Made by a program: the position numbers and the translations under genes. A stretch of 64,000 nt of DNA from Asticcacaulis excentricus (GTDB lineage Bacteria > Pseudomonadota > Alphaproteobacteria > Caulobacterales > Caulobacteraceae): assembly GCF_003966695.1 (NCBI RefSeq), contig NZ_AP018827.1, positions 1,902,501 through 1,966,500 on the forward strand. Direction: 5' to 3'. Position 1 is the stretch's first letter, and every line of letters starts with the position of its first letter. Below the pieces are notes generated by a model. The model made no database searches. It worked only from the letters and a program-made list of their open reading frames with translations, and had not been told where the DNA came from. Shown one piece after another: positions 37,971 to 46,424 of this stretch.

Positions 37971-38849
37971 ATGCCCGATACGACCTTTTTCGACCCGTCC
38001 CATTACGTTCTGATCATCAAATGCCCGGACACGCGCGGTATCGTCGCGGCGGTCTCCGGCTATCTGAACGACAACGACATCTCCATTGTCGAGTCGAACC
38101 AGTTCAACGACAGTCAGGGCGACATGTTCTATGTGCGCGTGGTCTTCAAACAGGCCGGTGCGCGGATGCCGCCCATGTCGATCCTGCGCGAAGGGTTCAA
38201 GCCGATTGCCCACCGTTTCAGCATGGAATGGGACATCCATAATCTGAGTGTGCGCCCGCGCGTCATCATCGCCGTGTCGAAGTTCGGCCATTGCCTGTAC
38301 GAGTTGCTGCATCGCTGGCGGTCGGGCCTGTTGCCGGTGGAAATCGCCGCCGTCGTCTCGAACCACGAGGATATGCGCTCGTTTGTCGAATGGAACGGCC
38401 TGCCCTATGTCCACCTGCCGATCACCAAAGACACCAAGGCCGAGCAGGAGGCGCAGTTCCTTAGCCTGATCGAGACGCATCAGGCCGATCTGGTCGTGCT
38501 GGCGCGTTACATGCAAATCCTGTCCGACAACTTTTCGCGCCGGCTGGAAGGCCGCTGCATCAATATTCACCACTCCTTCCTGCCGTCATTCAAGGGCGCC
38601 AAGCCCTATCATCAGGCGCATCAGCGCGGGGTGAAGATCATCGGGGCGACGGCGCACTATGTGACGTCTGATCTCGATGAGGGGCCGATCATCGAACAAG
38701 ACGTGCAGCGCGTGCACCACGGGCTGACGCCGGAACAACTGGTGGCCATCGGTCAGGATATCGAGGCCCGCGTACTGGCGCGTGCGGTTACTTGGCACGC
38801 CGAACGCCGCGTCATCATCAATGGCAGTAAGACGATCGTGTTTAGCTGA
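37971..38849 (+). CDS. purU: Formyltetrahydrofolate deformylase
   Basis: Hydrolyses 10-formyltetrahydrofolate to formate and tetrahydrofolate, balancing one-carbon pools. The 292-residue protein has an N-terminal ACT domain (IIKCPDTRGIVAAVSGYLND) and a C-terminal formyltransferase domain with the catalytic INIHHSFLPSFKGAKPYHQA near residue 203 and TAHYVTSDLDEGPIIEQ. It is a single gene placed inside the otherwise conserved infB-rbfA junction. Confidence 0.94.
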   Translation: MPDTTFFDPSHYVLIIKCPDTRGIVAAVSGYLNDNDISIVESNQFNDSQGDMFYVRVVFKQAGARMPPMSILREGFKPIAHRFSMEWDIHNLSVRPRVIIAVSKFGHCLYELLHRWRSGLLPVEIAAVVSNHEDMRSFVEWNGLPYVHLPITKDTKAEQEAQFLSLIETHQADLVVLARYMQILSDNFSRRLEGRCINIHHSFLPSFKGAKPYHQAHQRGVKIIGATAHYVTSDLDEGPIIEQDVQRVHHGLTPEQLVAIGQDIEARVLARAVTWHAERRVIINGSKTIVFS

Positions 38850-38914
38850 TTTCGCGCTTGCGAAACCCCTGACCGCGTTGCAATGTTAGCCAACGGATCG
38901 GGGAAAAAAACACC

Positions 38915-39595
38915 ATGTCAGCGGCCAAGCGGAAACGGACGAAAACGCCCGTTTCGAACCTTTATATCGTGCAATATGCCGAAGTAATGGGCGTGGGCAT
39001 GGGACGCCTGAGTGATGGCGCGCTGTACCTGACGCAACGTGGGCTGGCACGGCTTTGTGGGGTGCAAAACGCCCATATCGGCACGATCAGCCGCGATTGG
39101 GACAGCGACAAACCGCGCATCCGGGCAATCAAGACGCGCCTGTCCGATATGAACGAAGAACGCGCTGCTGCCCATTCGGTCCTGACCTATCAGGGGCGGC
39201 GTCAGTACTGTTACGACGTGGCGGTGTGTCAGGCCATCCTCAGCTATTACGCTCACGATGCCGGACGGCATGTGCAGGACGAAGCGGCGGCGCACGTCTA
39301 TGACGGGGCGGGCCTGAACGCCTATATCGCCCATGCTCTGGAGGGGTTTGTCGCGCCGGTCGAAACGCCGCCGATCCGCTTTCAGCCGGTCGCGGAGACG
39401 CCCGTTGACGAGGCCGATATCGTCGTCGGCTATGAGGTCAATGACGCCATTTCGCGCATGGTTATGGCCTATTACCAGTTGTCGTTTGCTATGGCGCAGG
39501 CCTATGTTAACTGGCTGCGCACCCTGATGCAGGCGGCGTCGTGGAACCGGCTGGGCCTCTATGTGCCGTTGAACGCCTTTATTTCGCGCGGCTGA
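38915..39595 (+). CDS. Unknown protein with possible antirepressor-like DNA-binding start
   Basis: Not assigned to a family with confidence. The 226-residue protein begins with a basic stretch (SAAKRKRTKT). The segment YLTQRGLARLCGVQNAHIGTI (residues 39-59) looks like a helix-turn-helix. The following part, YQGRRQYCYDVAVCQAILSYYA, resembles proteins found on plasmids and islands that also carry 'sequence in a box, then YPDYV' motifs, from memory. No signal peptide or membrane helix is seen. The gene has only a weak ribosome-binding site and lies between purU and multiplied terminators. Confidence 0.5.
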   Translation: MSAAKRKRTKTPVSNLYIVQYAEVMGVGMGRLSDGALYLTQRGLARLCGVQNAHIGTISRDWDSDKPRIRAIKTRLSDMNEERAAAHSVLTYQGRRQYCYDVAVCQAILSYYAHDAGRHVQDEAAAHVYDGAGLNAYIAHALEGFVAPVETPPIRFQPVAETPVDEADIVVGYEVNDAISRMVMAYYQLSFAMAQAYVNWLRTLMQAASWNRLGLYVPLNAFISRG

Positions 39596-39599
39596 ACGG

Positions 39600-39805
39600 G
39601 ACTTTAAGCGTCAGATAGGTCGCCGCGCTCAAAGAGCGAAGCGTTAGCGCAACAAAAAAGCGGCGACCTAAGCCTTACGTTTGAAAGGTACTTTAAGCGT
39701 CAGATAGGTCGCTCGCGCTCAAAGAGCGAAGCGTTAGCGCAACAAAAAAGCGGCGACCTAAGACTTGCGTTTGAAAGGTACTTTGAGAGTCAGATAGGTC
39801 GCCGC
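39600..39805. repeat. Tandem 89-90 bp repeat covering the DUF418 terminator
   Basis: Units begin at 39601, 39690 and 39780 (ACTTTAAGCG / ACTTTGAGAG). Each contains TAGGTCGC, the GCTCAAAGAGCGAAGCGTTAGC hairpin region split over the unit, an A6 run and GCGGCGACCTA. The third unit is the real 3' end of the DUF418 gene. The first two are extra copies of that gene end plus its terminator, more than 90% alike. The far copy is cut at the stop of the unknown gene upstream. Confidence 0.85.
39744..39805 (-). terminator. Intrinsic terminator of the DUF418 gene, with stop codon inside the hairpin
   Basis: On the minus strand, GCGGCGACCTA (39795-39805, still coding) pairs with TAGGTCGCCGC (39750-39760, containing the TAG stop) and is followed by TTTTTT (39744-39749). 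A second copy lies at 39654-39716, and a third is partly preserved at 39601-39626. Confidence 0.7.
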
Positions 39806-40960
39806 CCGCCACAGCCATTCCAGCGGGCCATAGTGGAAGTGGCGAAACCACAGATGCGCCAGACCCATCTGCGCCGCAAAGGCAACGAGACCGAGCATAA
39901 CCGCTTCCGACTGGCTCATAGTGGCGTGCAGCCCCAGACCGAAACTATAGAAGACCGGCACGAAGACCAGTGACTGTCCTACATAGAGGCTGAGTGTCAT
40001 GCGGCCGGGGGCAGCAAAGGCATTCAGCCAACGATGCAACGGGCCGTAATAGAGGCTGAGGAACCCGAACATCAGGGTCAGCATGATGCTGAGGTCGGTC
40101 AGGCTGGACCAGATGCCGGACCACAGGGCATTGGGCATACGCGACGCCTCGGTCGCCGGGATCAGGCCGCTGATCAGGCCTCGACTATACCACAGGATAA
40201 GGGCGGCGATCAGCAACAGGACAAGACCGATCAGGCGCACCCGCCCGAAGCGTTCCGGCTGACTGAAAAAGCCGATACGCCCCAGACAGAGCCCGATCAG
40301 CGACAGGCCCAATATCTGGCTAAGGCGGCCGGACTCGTACATGAACATCCACTTGAAGGGGTGGCCGTCCACCCAGTTCTGACGCACGGTCTCAAGGAGG
40401 CTCTTGCCGGTCAGATAGGCTTCGGGGATCGTACCGCCCCAATAACCGAACGGGCGATTGGCCCAGTCGGCTCCATTTAGCGCGGCCCCCAACTGAACCC
40501 ACATCAAGGGCTGGAGCAGGCAGATCACGCCGATGGTGGCGATGAGAGCGGTAGATTTCAGCCGATAGAAGGGGACCAGCAGCACACCCATAAGCGCCAG
40601 AACCTCCAGTATATCGCCGCGATACCACAGGCCGTGCAGCAGGCCGATGATCAGCAGCACCGTCAGTCGCCACAGAAACCTCCCGGTGAAATCGACGCCC
40701 TTACGCGCCGAATTGTCCATGATGATGAAGAAGGAGACGCCGAAGCACAGGGCCATCAGCGCAAAGGCCTTGCCGCCAAACAGGGTGAAAATGACATTGT
40801 GCCAGACAAGCTGCGCCGGATCGGTGACCGGATGCGCCCAGTACAGTTCGAACAGTTCCGGCATATGCACCATGAACAGTCCAAACAGCGCAAAGCCGCG
40901 CAGGGCATCCAGCCCCTCCAGACGCTGCGGCGTCGAAGGGACGCTCTTGGGGGTGGCCAT
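39758..40960 (-). CDS. DUF418-family membrane protein
   Basis: Polytopic inner-membrane protein of 400 residues with about nine helices. It has the family start RLEGLDALRGFALFGLFMVH and the C-terminal DUF418 part (MTLSLYVGQSLVFVPVFYSFG ... HFHYGPLEWLWRAATYLTL). DUF418 proteins are widespread; the function is not established, and some lie near transport or sugar genes. ATG 40960 begins just before the conserved start. The promoter region holds a LacI-type palindrome. Confidence 0.85.
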   Translation of the reverse strand: MATPKSVPSTPQRLEGLDALRGFALFGLFMVHMPELFELYWAHPVTDPAQLVWHNVIFTLFGGKAFALMALCFGVSFFIIMDNSARKGVDFTGRFLWRLTVLLIIGLLHGLWYRGDILEVLALMGVLLVPFYRLKSTALIATIGVICLLQPLMWVQLGAALNGADWANRPFGYWGGTIPEAYLTGKSLLETVRQNWVDGHPFKWMFMYESGRLSQILGLSLIGLCLGRIGFFSQPERFGRVRLIGLVLLLIAALILWYSRGLISGLIPATEASRMPNALWSGIWSSLTDLSIMLTLMFGFLSLYYGPLHRWLNAFAAPGRMTLSLYVGQSLVFVPVFYSFGLGLHATMSQSEAVMLGLVAFAAQMGLAHLWFRHFHYGPLEWLWRAATYLTLKVPFKRKS

Positions 40961-41012
40961 ACTGTCTCTCCCTGAATGGCCCGCTCTGTGGTCGGGCCTT
41001 ATAATCGGACTA

Positions 41013-41028
41013 TAGACAACGTTATCAG
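41013..41028. promoter_or_regulatory. LacI-type operator-like palindrome
   Basis: GACAAC-GTTATC, an imperfect 12-bp palindrome around the AACGTT core typical of LacI-family operators in Caulobacterales and sphingomonads (TGACAACGTTGTCA type). It lies 53 bases before the DUF418 start. On that strand it falls between TTGCCA and TATAGT, a possible -35/-10 pair, and it is about 70 bases before rbfA on the other side. Confidence 0.45.
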
Positions 41029-41098
41029 GGACTGGCAAGCGCGCCTTAGGCGTGCAGAATCTCATGGAAAATCTGTCAAAAAGGCTTATAGGGGGCGA

Positions 41099-41569
41099 AT
41101 GAAAAGACACTCCGATAAAACCCGCGGCCATAAGGCCGAGGCTCAGGGACCCAGCCAGCGTCAGTTGCGCGCCGGCGAACTGGTCCGTCACGCGCTGGTG
41201 GAAATCCTGCGCGAAGAAGAACTGCACGACGAGGCCCTGCAGGGCGTTTCGATCACCATTACCGAAGTCCGCTGTTCGCCGGACCTGCGCCACGCCACGG
41301 TGTTTGTGGAACCGCTGGGGGCTGGCCTGGGCGGCGTGACCATCTCTAAGGACAAGATCGCTCCGGCGATTGAAGCGCTGAACCGTCACGCCAAGTTCCT
41401 GCGCGGGATTCTGGGGCGCATGATCGACATGAAGTTCACGCCGGACCTGCGGTTCCTGCATGACGAAAGTTTCAATGAGGCGGCGCGTATCGATGCTCTG
41501 TTTATGCGTCCGGACGTGGCCAGAGACCTCAGAAACGATCCGCGTCCTGAGGATGAGGACGAGGACTAA
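41099..41569 (+). CDS. rbfA: Ribosome-binding factor A
   Basis: Cold-adaptation and 30S maturation factor. The 156-residue protein has the KH-like core (RQLRAGELVRHALVEIL, VSITITEVRCSPDLRHATVF, FLRGILGRMIDMKFTPDLRF). The ATG at 41099 follows a G-rich ribosome-binding site (GGGGGC); longer in-frame starts upstream have no such site. It is followed three bases later by truB. Confidence 0.94.
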   Translation: MKRHSDKTRGHKAEAQGPSQRQLRAGELVRHALVEILREEELHDEALQGVSITITEVRCSPDLRHATVFVEPLGAGLGGVTISKDKIAPAIEALNRHAKFLRGILGRMIDMKFTPDLRFLHDESFNEAARIDALFMRPDVARDLRNDPRPEDEDED

Positions 41570-41572
41570 ACC

Positions 41573-42526
41573 TTGGCACGTAAGAAAAAAGGTGATCTGG
41601 TCAATGGCTGGGTCTGTCTGGACAAGCCCGTAGGGATGGGCTCGACTCAGGCCGTCAGCTTCGTGCGGCGTCTGTTCAATGCGCAAAAGGCCGGGCACGC
41701 CGGTACGCTGGACCCGATGGCGTCGGGCATCCTGCCCATCGCTCTGGGTGAGGCAACCAAGACCGTCCCTTACCTGATGGACGCCGATAAGGTCTATCGC
41801 TTCACCGTCCGCTGGGGGCAGCGCACGGCCAGTTACGACCTCGAGGGCGAGATCCTCGAACAGGACGATCTGCGCCCGAGTGAGGCGGAAATCCGCGAAG
41901 TCCTGCCGCAGTTCATCGGCGAGATCGAACAGGCGCCGCCTGCCTTTTCGGCGATCAAGGTCGATGGGCAACGCGCCTATGATCTGGCGCGCGAAGGCGT
42001 GGAGGTCGAGCTGGAGGCGCGGCCGGTGGTCGTGCACGGCCTGACGCTGGAGCGTATTCTCTCTGCCGATGAGGCCGAGTTTCGCCTCCATTGCGGCAAG
42101 GGCACCTATGTGCGGGCCATTGCGCGCGACCTCGCGCTGGAGCTGGGCGTGCTGGGCGTCGTCAGCGCGCTGCGCCGTGAGCGCGTCGGCAGCTTCGACA
42201 TTAATTTGTCCGCAGGGGTGGAAAAGTTAGAGGATTTGAGGCATAGAGACGCCGCTTTGGACGCTTTGCTTCCCGTAGAGACGGCGCTGGACGACATCCC
42301 GGCCCTGCCTGTGACGGAAGACGAGGCCACAAGGCTCAAACAGGGTCGCGAAATCCCCCTGTCCTTCTCCCGCACGCAAACGGCGGAAGACGCTCTGAAA
42401 ATCCGGTCACAGTCGGGAAAATCGGAGCACGGGCGTACCCTTTGGGCGCACCGGGACGGAGACATCGTTGCCTTGGGCGAATTGCGTCTGGGGCAATTTT
42501 ACCCCACACGCCTTATCAACCTGTAA
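41573..42526 (+). CDS. truB: tRNA pseudouridine-55 synthase
   Basis: Makes pseudouridine 55 in the T-loop of all elongator tRNAs. The 317-residue protein has GWVCLDKPVGMGSTQAV at the start, the catalytic aspartate in AGTLDPMASGILPIALG near residue 45 and YRFTVRWGQRTASYDLEG. It starts with TTG at 41573. Confidence 0.95.
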   Translation: MARKKKGDLVNGWVCLDKPVGMGSTQAVSFVRRLFNAQKAGHAGTLDPMASGILPIALGEATKTVPYLMDADKVYRFTVRWGQRTASYDLEGEILEQDDLRPSEAEIREVLPQFIGEIEQAPPAFSAIKVDGQRAYDLAREGVEVELEARPVVVHGLTLERILSADEAEFRLHCGKGTYVRAIARDLALELGVLGVVSALRRERVGSFDINLSAGVEKLEDLRHRDAALDALLPVETALDDIPALPVTEDEATRLKQGREIPLSFSRTQTAEDALKIRSQSGKSEHGRTLWAHRDGDIVALGELRLGQFYPTRLINL

Positions 42527-42559
42527 CCCTGCGGACCTCGTCCGTGAAAGGAGACCCCG

Positions 42560-42829
42560 ATGTCGATCACGCTTGAGCGTAAAGCTGAACTGATCAAGAC
42601 CCACGCCCGTTCGGAAAACGATACGGGTGGGTCCGAAGTGCAAATCGCTATCCTGTCGGAGCGCATTGCCAACCTGACCGAGCACTTCAAGACGCACAAG
42701 AAGGACAACCACTCCCGTCGTGGCCTTCTGAAGCTGGTGTCGCAACGCCGCCGCCTGCTGGACTATCTCAAGGCCACCGACACCGCCCGTTACACGGCGA
42801 TCGTCGAGACCCTGGGTCTGCGTCGCTAA
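42560..42829 (+). CDS. rpsO: 30S ribosomal protein S15
   Basis: The 89-residue S15 begins [20 protein letters not shown], has the rRNA-binding [22 protein letters not shown] near residues 51-72 and ends [11 protein letters not shown] good GGAGA ribosome-binding site precedes it. It lies before pnp, the classical rpsO-pnp pair. Confidence 0.97.
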   Translation: MSITLERKAELIKTHARSENDTGGSEVQIAILSERIANLTEHFKTHKKDNHSRRGLLKLVSQRRRLLDYLKATDTARYTAIVETLGLRR

Positions 42830-42839
42830 GACTATCTCT

Positions 42840-42872
42840 CAGGGCCTGACGCCACGTCAGGCCCTGATTGTA
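42840..42872 (+). terminator. Terminator after rpsO
   Basis: Perfect 11-bp stem CAGGGCCTGAC / GTCAGGCCCTG with a GCCAC loop, then ATTGTATT. It lies 11 bases after the rpsO stop; partial read-through into pnp is usual for this gene pair. Confidence 0.75.
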
Positions 42873-42876
42873 TTCA

Positions 42877-42970
42877 AGCGCGTGCCGAAACGTGCCAACG
42901 GTTTTCGGACTCACAGGCGCGACAAGGTAAAGTTTAGAGCCGGGTTTCGCACCATCGGAAGGAAACCGGC
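42877..42970 (+). repeat. Palindromic intergenic repeat, copy B (in the pnp leader)
   Basis: Same plan as copy A. First comes GCCGAAA ... TTTTCGG, closed by GCGCG / GGCGCG. The linker GACAAGGTAAAGTTTAGAGC follows, then a second hairpin GGGTTTCG ... GGAAACC. It fills the centre of the 345-base gap between rpsO and pnp and would be transcribed as part of the pnp leader, where it could offer an RNase III-type double strand (inference). Confidence 0.65.
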
Positions 42971-43174
42971 TATATCGATACCCGGAACGCGATCCGGGCA
43001 CACAATTCGCGTGACGGTCCCATCAAATCGGGACACTACTCATCTGCCGGACGATACGGCAGATATTTTCGGGAAGGGATTCGCCCTTCCTTACACCGGG
43101 TCGCCGCCCAGTCAGGCCGCCACCCTTCAGCCACCCCGTCAGGAATGGGCCTGCCGGGTGACAGAAAGATACAC

Positions 43175-45427
43175 ATGTTTGACATCAAAAGAAAAACCAT
43201 CGAGTGGGCCGGGCGCAAACTGACGCTCGAAACCGGCCGTATCGCCCGTCAGGCGGACGCCGCCGTGCTGGCCACCTACGGTGAAACCACCGTGCTGGCG
43301 ACCGTGGTTTATGCCCGCGCGCCAAAGCCGGGTCAGGACTTCTTCCCCCTGACGGTCAACTATCAGGAAAAGACCTTCGCCGCCGGCAAGATTCCGGGCG
43401 GCTACTTCAAGCGTGAAGGCCGCCCCAGCGAAAAAGAAACGCTCGTTTCGCGCCTGATCGACCGTCCGATCCGCCCCTTGTTCGTCAAGGGCTTCAAGAA
43501 CGAAGTTCAGGTCGTCGTGACCGTGCTGTCGCATGACATGGAAAACGATCCGGACATCCTCGGCATGGTTGCCGCCTCTGCGGCCCTGACCCTGTCGGGC
43601 GTGCCCTTTATGGGCCCCATCGGTGGCGCCCGCGTCGGCGTCATCAATGACGAATATGTTCTGAACCCGACTCTGGATCAGATGAAGGAAAGCGCGCTCG
43701 ACCTCGTGGTCGCCGGTACGCAGGACGCCCTGATGATGGTCGAGTCCGAAGCGCAGGAACTGTCCGAAGATAAGATGCTGGGCGCGCTGATGTTCGCCCA
43801 TGCCGGTATGCAGCCGGTCATCGACGCTATCATAGAGCTGGCTGAACACGCCGCCAAGGAGCCCTTCGAATTCGAAGCGGAAGACTTCTCGGACGTCGTG
43901 GCCAAGATCAAGGAACTGGTCGGCCCGGACATCATCGCCGCCTACGCCCATAAGGGCAAGCACGAGCGTCATGCCGCCGTCGGCGAAGCCAAGAAGAAGG
44001 CCGCGGCCGTTCTGGTGAAGTCCGAAGAGAACCAGGAAGGCGTCGAAGCCGCTGTCTTCGGTTCGGCCTTCAAGGAATGCGAAGCCGACGTCCTGCGTCG
44101 TGACATTATCGACCACGGCAAGCGCGTGGACGGCCGTGCCGTCGATAAGGTCCGTCAGATCGTGTCGGAAGTCGGTGTCCTGCCGCGCACCCATGGTTCG
44201 GCCCTGTTCACCCGTGGTGAGACTCAGGCTCTGGTCGTAGCCACGCTGGGCACCGGCGAAGACGAGCAGTTCATCGACGCACTGGAAGGCACCTATAAGG
44301 AACGCTTCCTGCTGCACTACAACTTCCCTCCGTACTCCGTGGGTGAAGCGGGCCGCATGGGTTCGCCGGGCCGCCGCGAAATCGGCCACGGCAAGCTGGC
44401 GTGGCGCGCCATCCGTCCGATGTTGCCGTCGGCGGAAGAATTCCCCTATACCCTGCGCGTTGTCTCCGAGATCACCGAGTCTAACGGCTCGTCCTCGATG
44501 GCCACCGTCTGCGGCACCTCTCTGTCGCTGATGGACGCCGGCGTGCCGCTGAAGCGTCCGGTGTCGGGTATCGCCATGGGCCTGATCCTCGAAAAGGACG
44601 GCTATGCGGTTCTGTCGGACATTCTGGGCGACGAAGATCACCTGGGCGACATGGACTTCAAGGTGGCCGGTACGGAGCTGGGTATCACCTCGCTGCAAAT
44701 GGACATCAAGGTTCCGGGCATCACCGAAGAGATCATGACCAAGGCGCTGCGTCAGGCCAATGAAGGCCGTCTGCACATCCTCGGTGAAATGAACAAGGCC
44801 ATTTCGGGTGCCCGCGAAGAGCTGGGTGAATTTGCACCGAAGATCGAGACGATCAAGATCGCGACCGACAAGATCCGCGAAGTCATCGGGTCGGGCGGCA
44901 AGGTCATCCGCGAAATCGTGGAAAAGACCGGTGCCAAGATCGACATCGGCGAAGACGGCACCATCAAGATCGCCGCTTCGGAACAGTCGAAGATCGACGC
45001 GGCCCGCGACTGGATCAAGTCCATCGCTTCGGAGCCGGAAATCGGTGCCATCTATAAGGGCAAGGTCGTGAAGGTCGTCGATTTCGGCGCGTTCGTGAAC
45101 TTCTTCGGTGCCAAGGACGGCCTCGTCCACATCTCGCAGATCAAGAACGAAAAGGTCGCCAAGACCTCGGACGTCCTGAGCGAAGGCGACGAAGTGAAGG
45201 TGAAGTTCCTGGGCTTTGACGATCGCGGCAAGACCAAGCTGTCGATGAAGGTCGTCGATCAGGAAACCGGCGAAGACCTCACCGAAAAGCTGGCCGCCGA
45301 AAAGGCCGCCCGTGACGAGGCCCGTGCGGCTTCGGGTGAAGCACCGGAAGCCGACGGCGATGAAGGTGGCGAAGAGCGTTCGGGCGGTGACCGTCCGCGC
45401 CGCTCGCGTCGCCCCCGCCGCGACTAA
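43175..45427 (+). CDS. pnp: Polyribonucleotide nucleotidyltransferase (PNPase)
   Basis: Phosphorolytic 3'-5' exoribonuclease. The 750-residue protein has two RNase PH domains ([39 protein letters not shown]), a KH domain with [20 protein letters not shown] near residue 567 and an S1 domain with [17 protein letters not shown] near residue 628. A short E/D then R-rich tail ([12 protein letters not shown]) follows. ATG 43175 is chosen since conserved residues begin there; an in-frame ATG at 43145 lies upstream. Confidence 0.97.
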   Translation: MFDIKRKTIEWAGRKLTLETGRIARQADAAVLATYGETTVLATVVYARAPKPGQDFFPLTVNYQEKTFAAGKIPGGYFKREGRPSEKETLVSRLIDRPIRPLFVKGFKNEVQVVVTVLSHDMENDPDILGMVAASAALTLSGVPFMGPIGGARVGVINDEYVLNPTLDQMKESALDLVVAGTQDALMMVESEAQELSEDKMLGALMFAHAGMQPVIDAIIELAEHAAKEPFEFEAEDFSDVVAKIKELVGPDIIAAYAHKGKHERHAAVGEAKKKAAAVLVKSEENQEGVEAAVFGSAFKECEADVLRRDIIDHGKRVDGRAVDKVRQIVSEVGVLPRTHGSALFTRGETQALVVATLGTGEDEQFIDALEGTYKERFLLHYNFPPYSVGEAGRMGSPGRREIGHGKLAWRAIRPMLPSAEEFPYTLRVVSEITESNGSSSMATVCGTSLSLMDAGVPLKRPVSGIAMGLILEKDGYAVLSDILGDEDHLGDMDFKVAGTELGITSLQMDIKVPGITEEIMTKALRQANEGRLHILGEMNKAISGAREELGEFAPKIETIKIATDKIREVIGSGGKVIREIVEKTGAKIDIGEDGTIKIAASEQSKIDAARDWIKSIASEPEIGAIYKGKVVKVVDFGAFVNFFGAKDGLVHISQIKNEKVAKTSDVLSEGDEVKVKFLGFDDRGKTKLSMKVVDQETGEDLTEKLAAEKAARDEARAASGEAPEADGDEGGEERSGGDRPRRSRRPRRD

Positions 45428-45437
45428 GCTATGGGGT

Positions 45438-45459
45438 CAAGGGGGCGGTGCCCCCCTTG
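45438..45459 (+). terminator. Hairpin after pnp
   Basis: Stem CAAGGGGGC / GCCCCCCTTG with a three-base loop (one extra C), 11 bases after the pnp stop and followed by TCTTAG. It is the first of two hairpins ending the pnp transcript. Confidence 0.5.
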
Positions 45460-45472
45460 TCTTAGACAAAAG

Positions 45473-45503
45473 AAAAAGCGGTCCCGTTTGGGGCCGCTTT
45501 TTT
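45473..45503 (+). terminator. Intrinsic terminator after pnp
   Basis: Stem AAAAAGCGG-CCC / GGG-CCGCTTTTT with a short GTTTG loop and a T6 run. Confidence 0.85.
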
Positions 45504-45514
45504 GCGTTGATGAG

Positions 45515-45605
45515 GTGCTAAGTTTTTGTTTTGTCACGCAATTTTTTCGAAATGAAGTTCGGCGAAGCCAAAAGTGGTGCCCACTTTATCGGTTGACGCT
45601 CTAAG
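45515..45605 (-). repeat. Palindromic intergenic repeat, copy D, overlapping a stop codon
   Basis: On the minus strand: TTAGAGCG, CCGATAAAGTGG-gca-CCACTTTTGG, then TTGCGTGACAAAACAAAAAC and TTAGCACC, the same order of blocks as copy A (TAGAGCG, CCGAAAAGTG, GCGCGACCAAACAAAAAA, TTAGAGC). The TAG of its first TTAGAGCG is the stop codon of the gene at 45601-46338. Confidence 0.55.
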
Positions 45606-46338
45606 CTTCAGGGTTGGGAGAACCCAAAGGATTGTAAGGTGCAGGGGGCGGAGAGGCATCAAACATGCCTTTTGGAAAGGTGATCTTTGCTGTGCCTTCG
45701 AACGTTTCGGGCGGCACAATATCTATATAAACACGGGCACATGGCGTTTCGGGCAGGGCGGCCATAAGGGGACGGGCCGACCAAAGATGTTCCGACTCAT
45801 CGGGTGCGAAGCCCTCGGTTTTGGCTGAGTCCTGATACTGCGGCCTTAGCTCCGGGCTGGCATCCGCACGTGGGGCCATCAGGCCCGGTGAGATCGCAAA
45901 GACATGAAGGCTTAGCGCGGTCGGCGAACCCTCATCACTCACGGGTCGAAGCTGCGTATAGCCACCATCTGGCAGGCGAACAGAGTCGAACCAGGGTTGA
46001 TCCGGGATAAGCAGAAAATTGCGGGGTTCAGAGCGTGGCGCCTCATTGACCACCTCTTGCCCGCTGAGTGGATTTACCCCATTGATCCCAATAATAACGG
46101 CGTAGTTATGATCCGGGTCGCTCTCAAACCCCAGCCACCAAGCCTCATGAGGGGCGATAGCGGTCTGAAAGCGCGTGCCATCAGACGTAAGGCGCAGTAG
46201 GGGAGCCGTGCCTTTGAAGGCCGCGCGGGGCCGTTGGTTCTGCTCAGCTTCTACCTGCCAGCTACGGTTTACCGACACCCACAGATGGCCGCAAAGCTTT
46301 AGCCTGTCATTTTCTAAGCGAATGGGTATCTGGTCCAT
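45601..46338 (-). CDS. Unknown protein paired with a metzincin protease
   Basis: Family not recognised. The 245-residue protein has no signal peptide or membrane helix. It is rich in Pro, Trp and acidic residues with beta-strand-like segments: RLKLCGHLWVSVNRSWQVE, WWLGFESDPDHNYAVIIGI, ALSLHVFAISPGL and ARVYIDIVPPETF. It lies 86 bases after the metalloprotease gene on the same strand, so they may be co-transcribed; a substrate, inhibitor or partner role is only a guess. Start 46338 is chosen; an in-frame ATG at 46446 would overlap the protease gene end. The stop codon lies within repeat copy D. Confidence 0.6.
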   Translation of the reverse strand: MDQIPIRLENDRLKLCGHLWVSVNRSWQVEAEQNQRPRAAFKGTAPLLRLTSDGTRFQTAIAPHEAWWLGFESDPDHNYAVIIGINGVNPLSGQEVVNEAPRSEPRNFLLIPDQPWFDSVRLPDGGYTQLRPVSDEGSPTALSLHVFAISPGLMAPRADASPELRPQYQDSAKTEGFAPDESEHLWSARPLMAALPETPCARVYIDIVPPETFEGTAKITFPKGMFDASPPPAPYNPLGSPNPEA

Positions 46339-46424
46339 AAGGCCGCTCTGCCACACATTTGAAGCCGCGTCCCTTAACCGGGACGCGGCAAGTGAATTGA
46401 AGGGATATGCGCGAGCAGACCGTT

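Noticed and set aside
40961-42091. Long N-terminal extension of the DUF418 frame through rbfA and truB
   Set aside because: The open frame continues upstream, but conserved sequence begins right after ATG 40960, and the upstream part lies antisense to real genes.
43139-45130. 663-codon open frame antisense to pnp
   Set aside because: Shadow of PNPase; no independent evidence.
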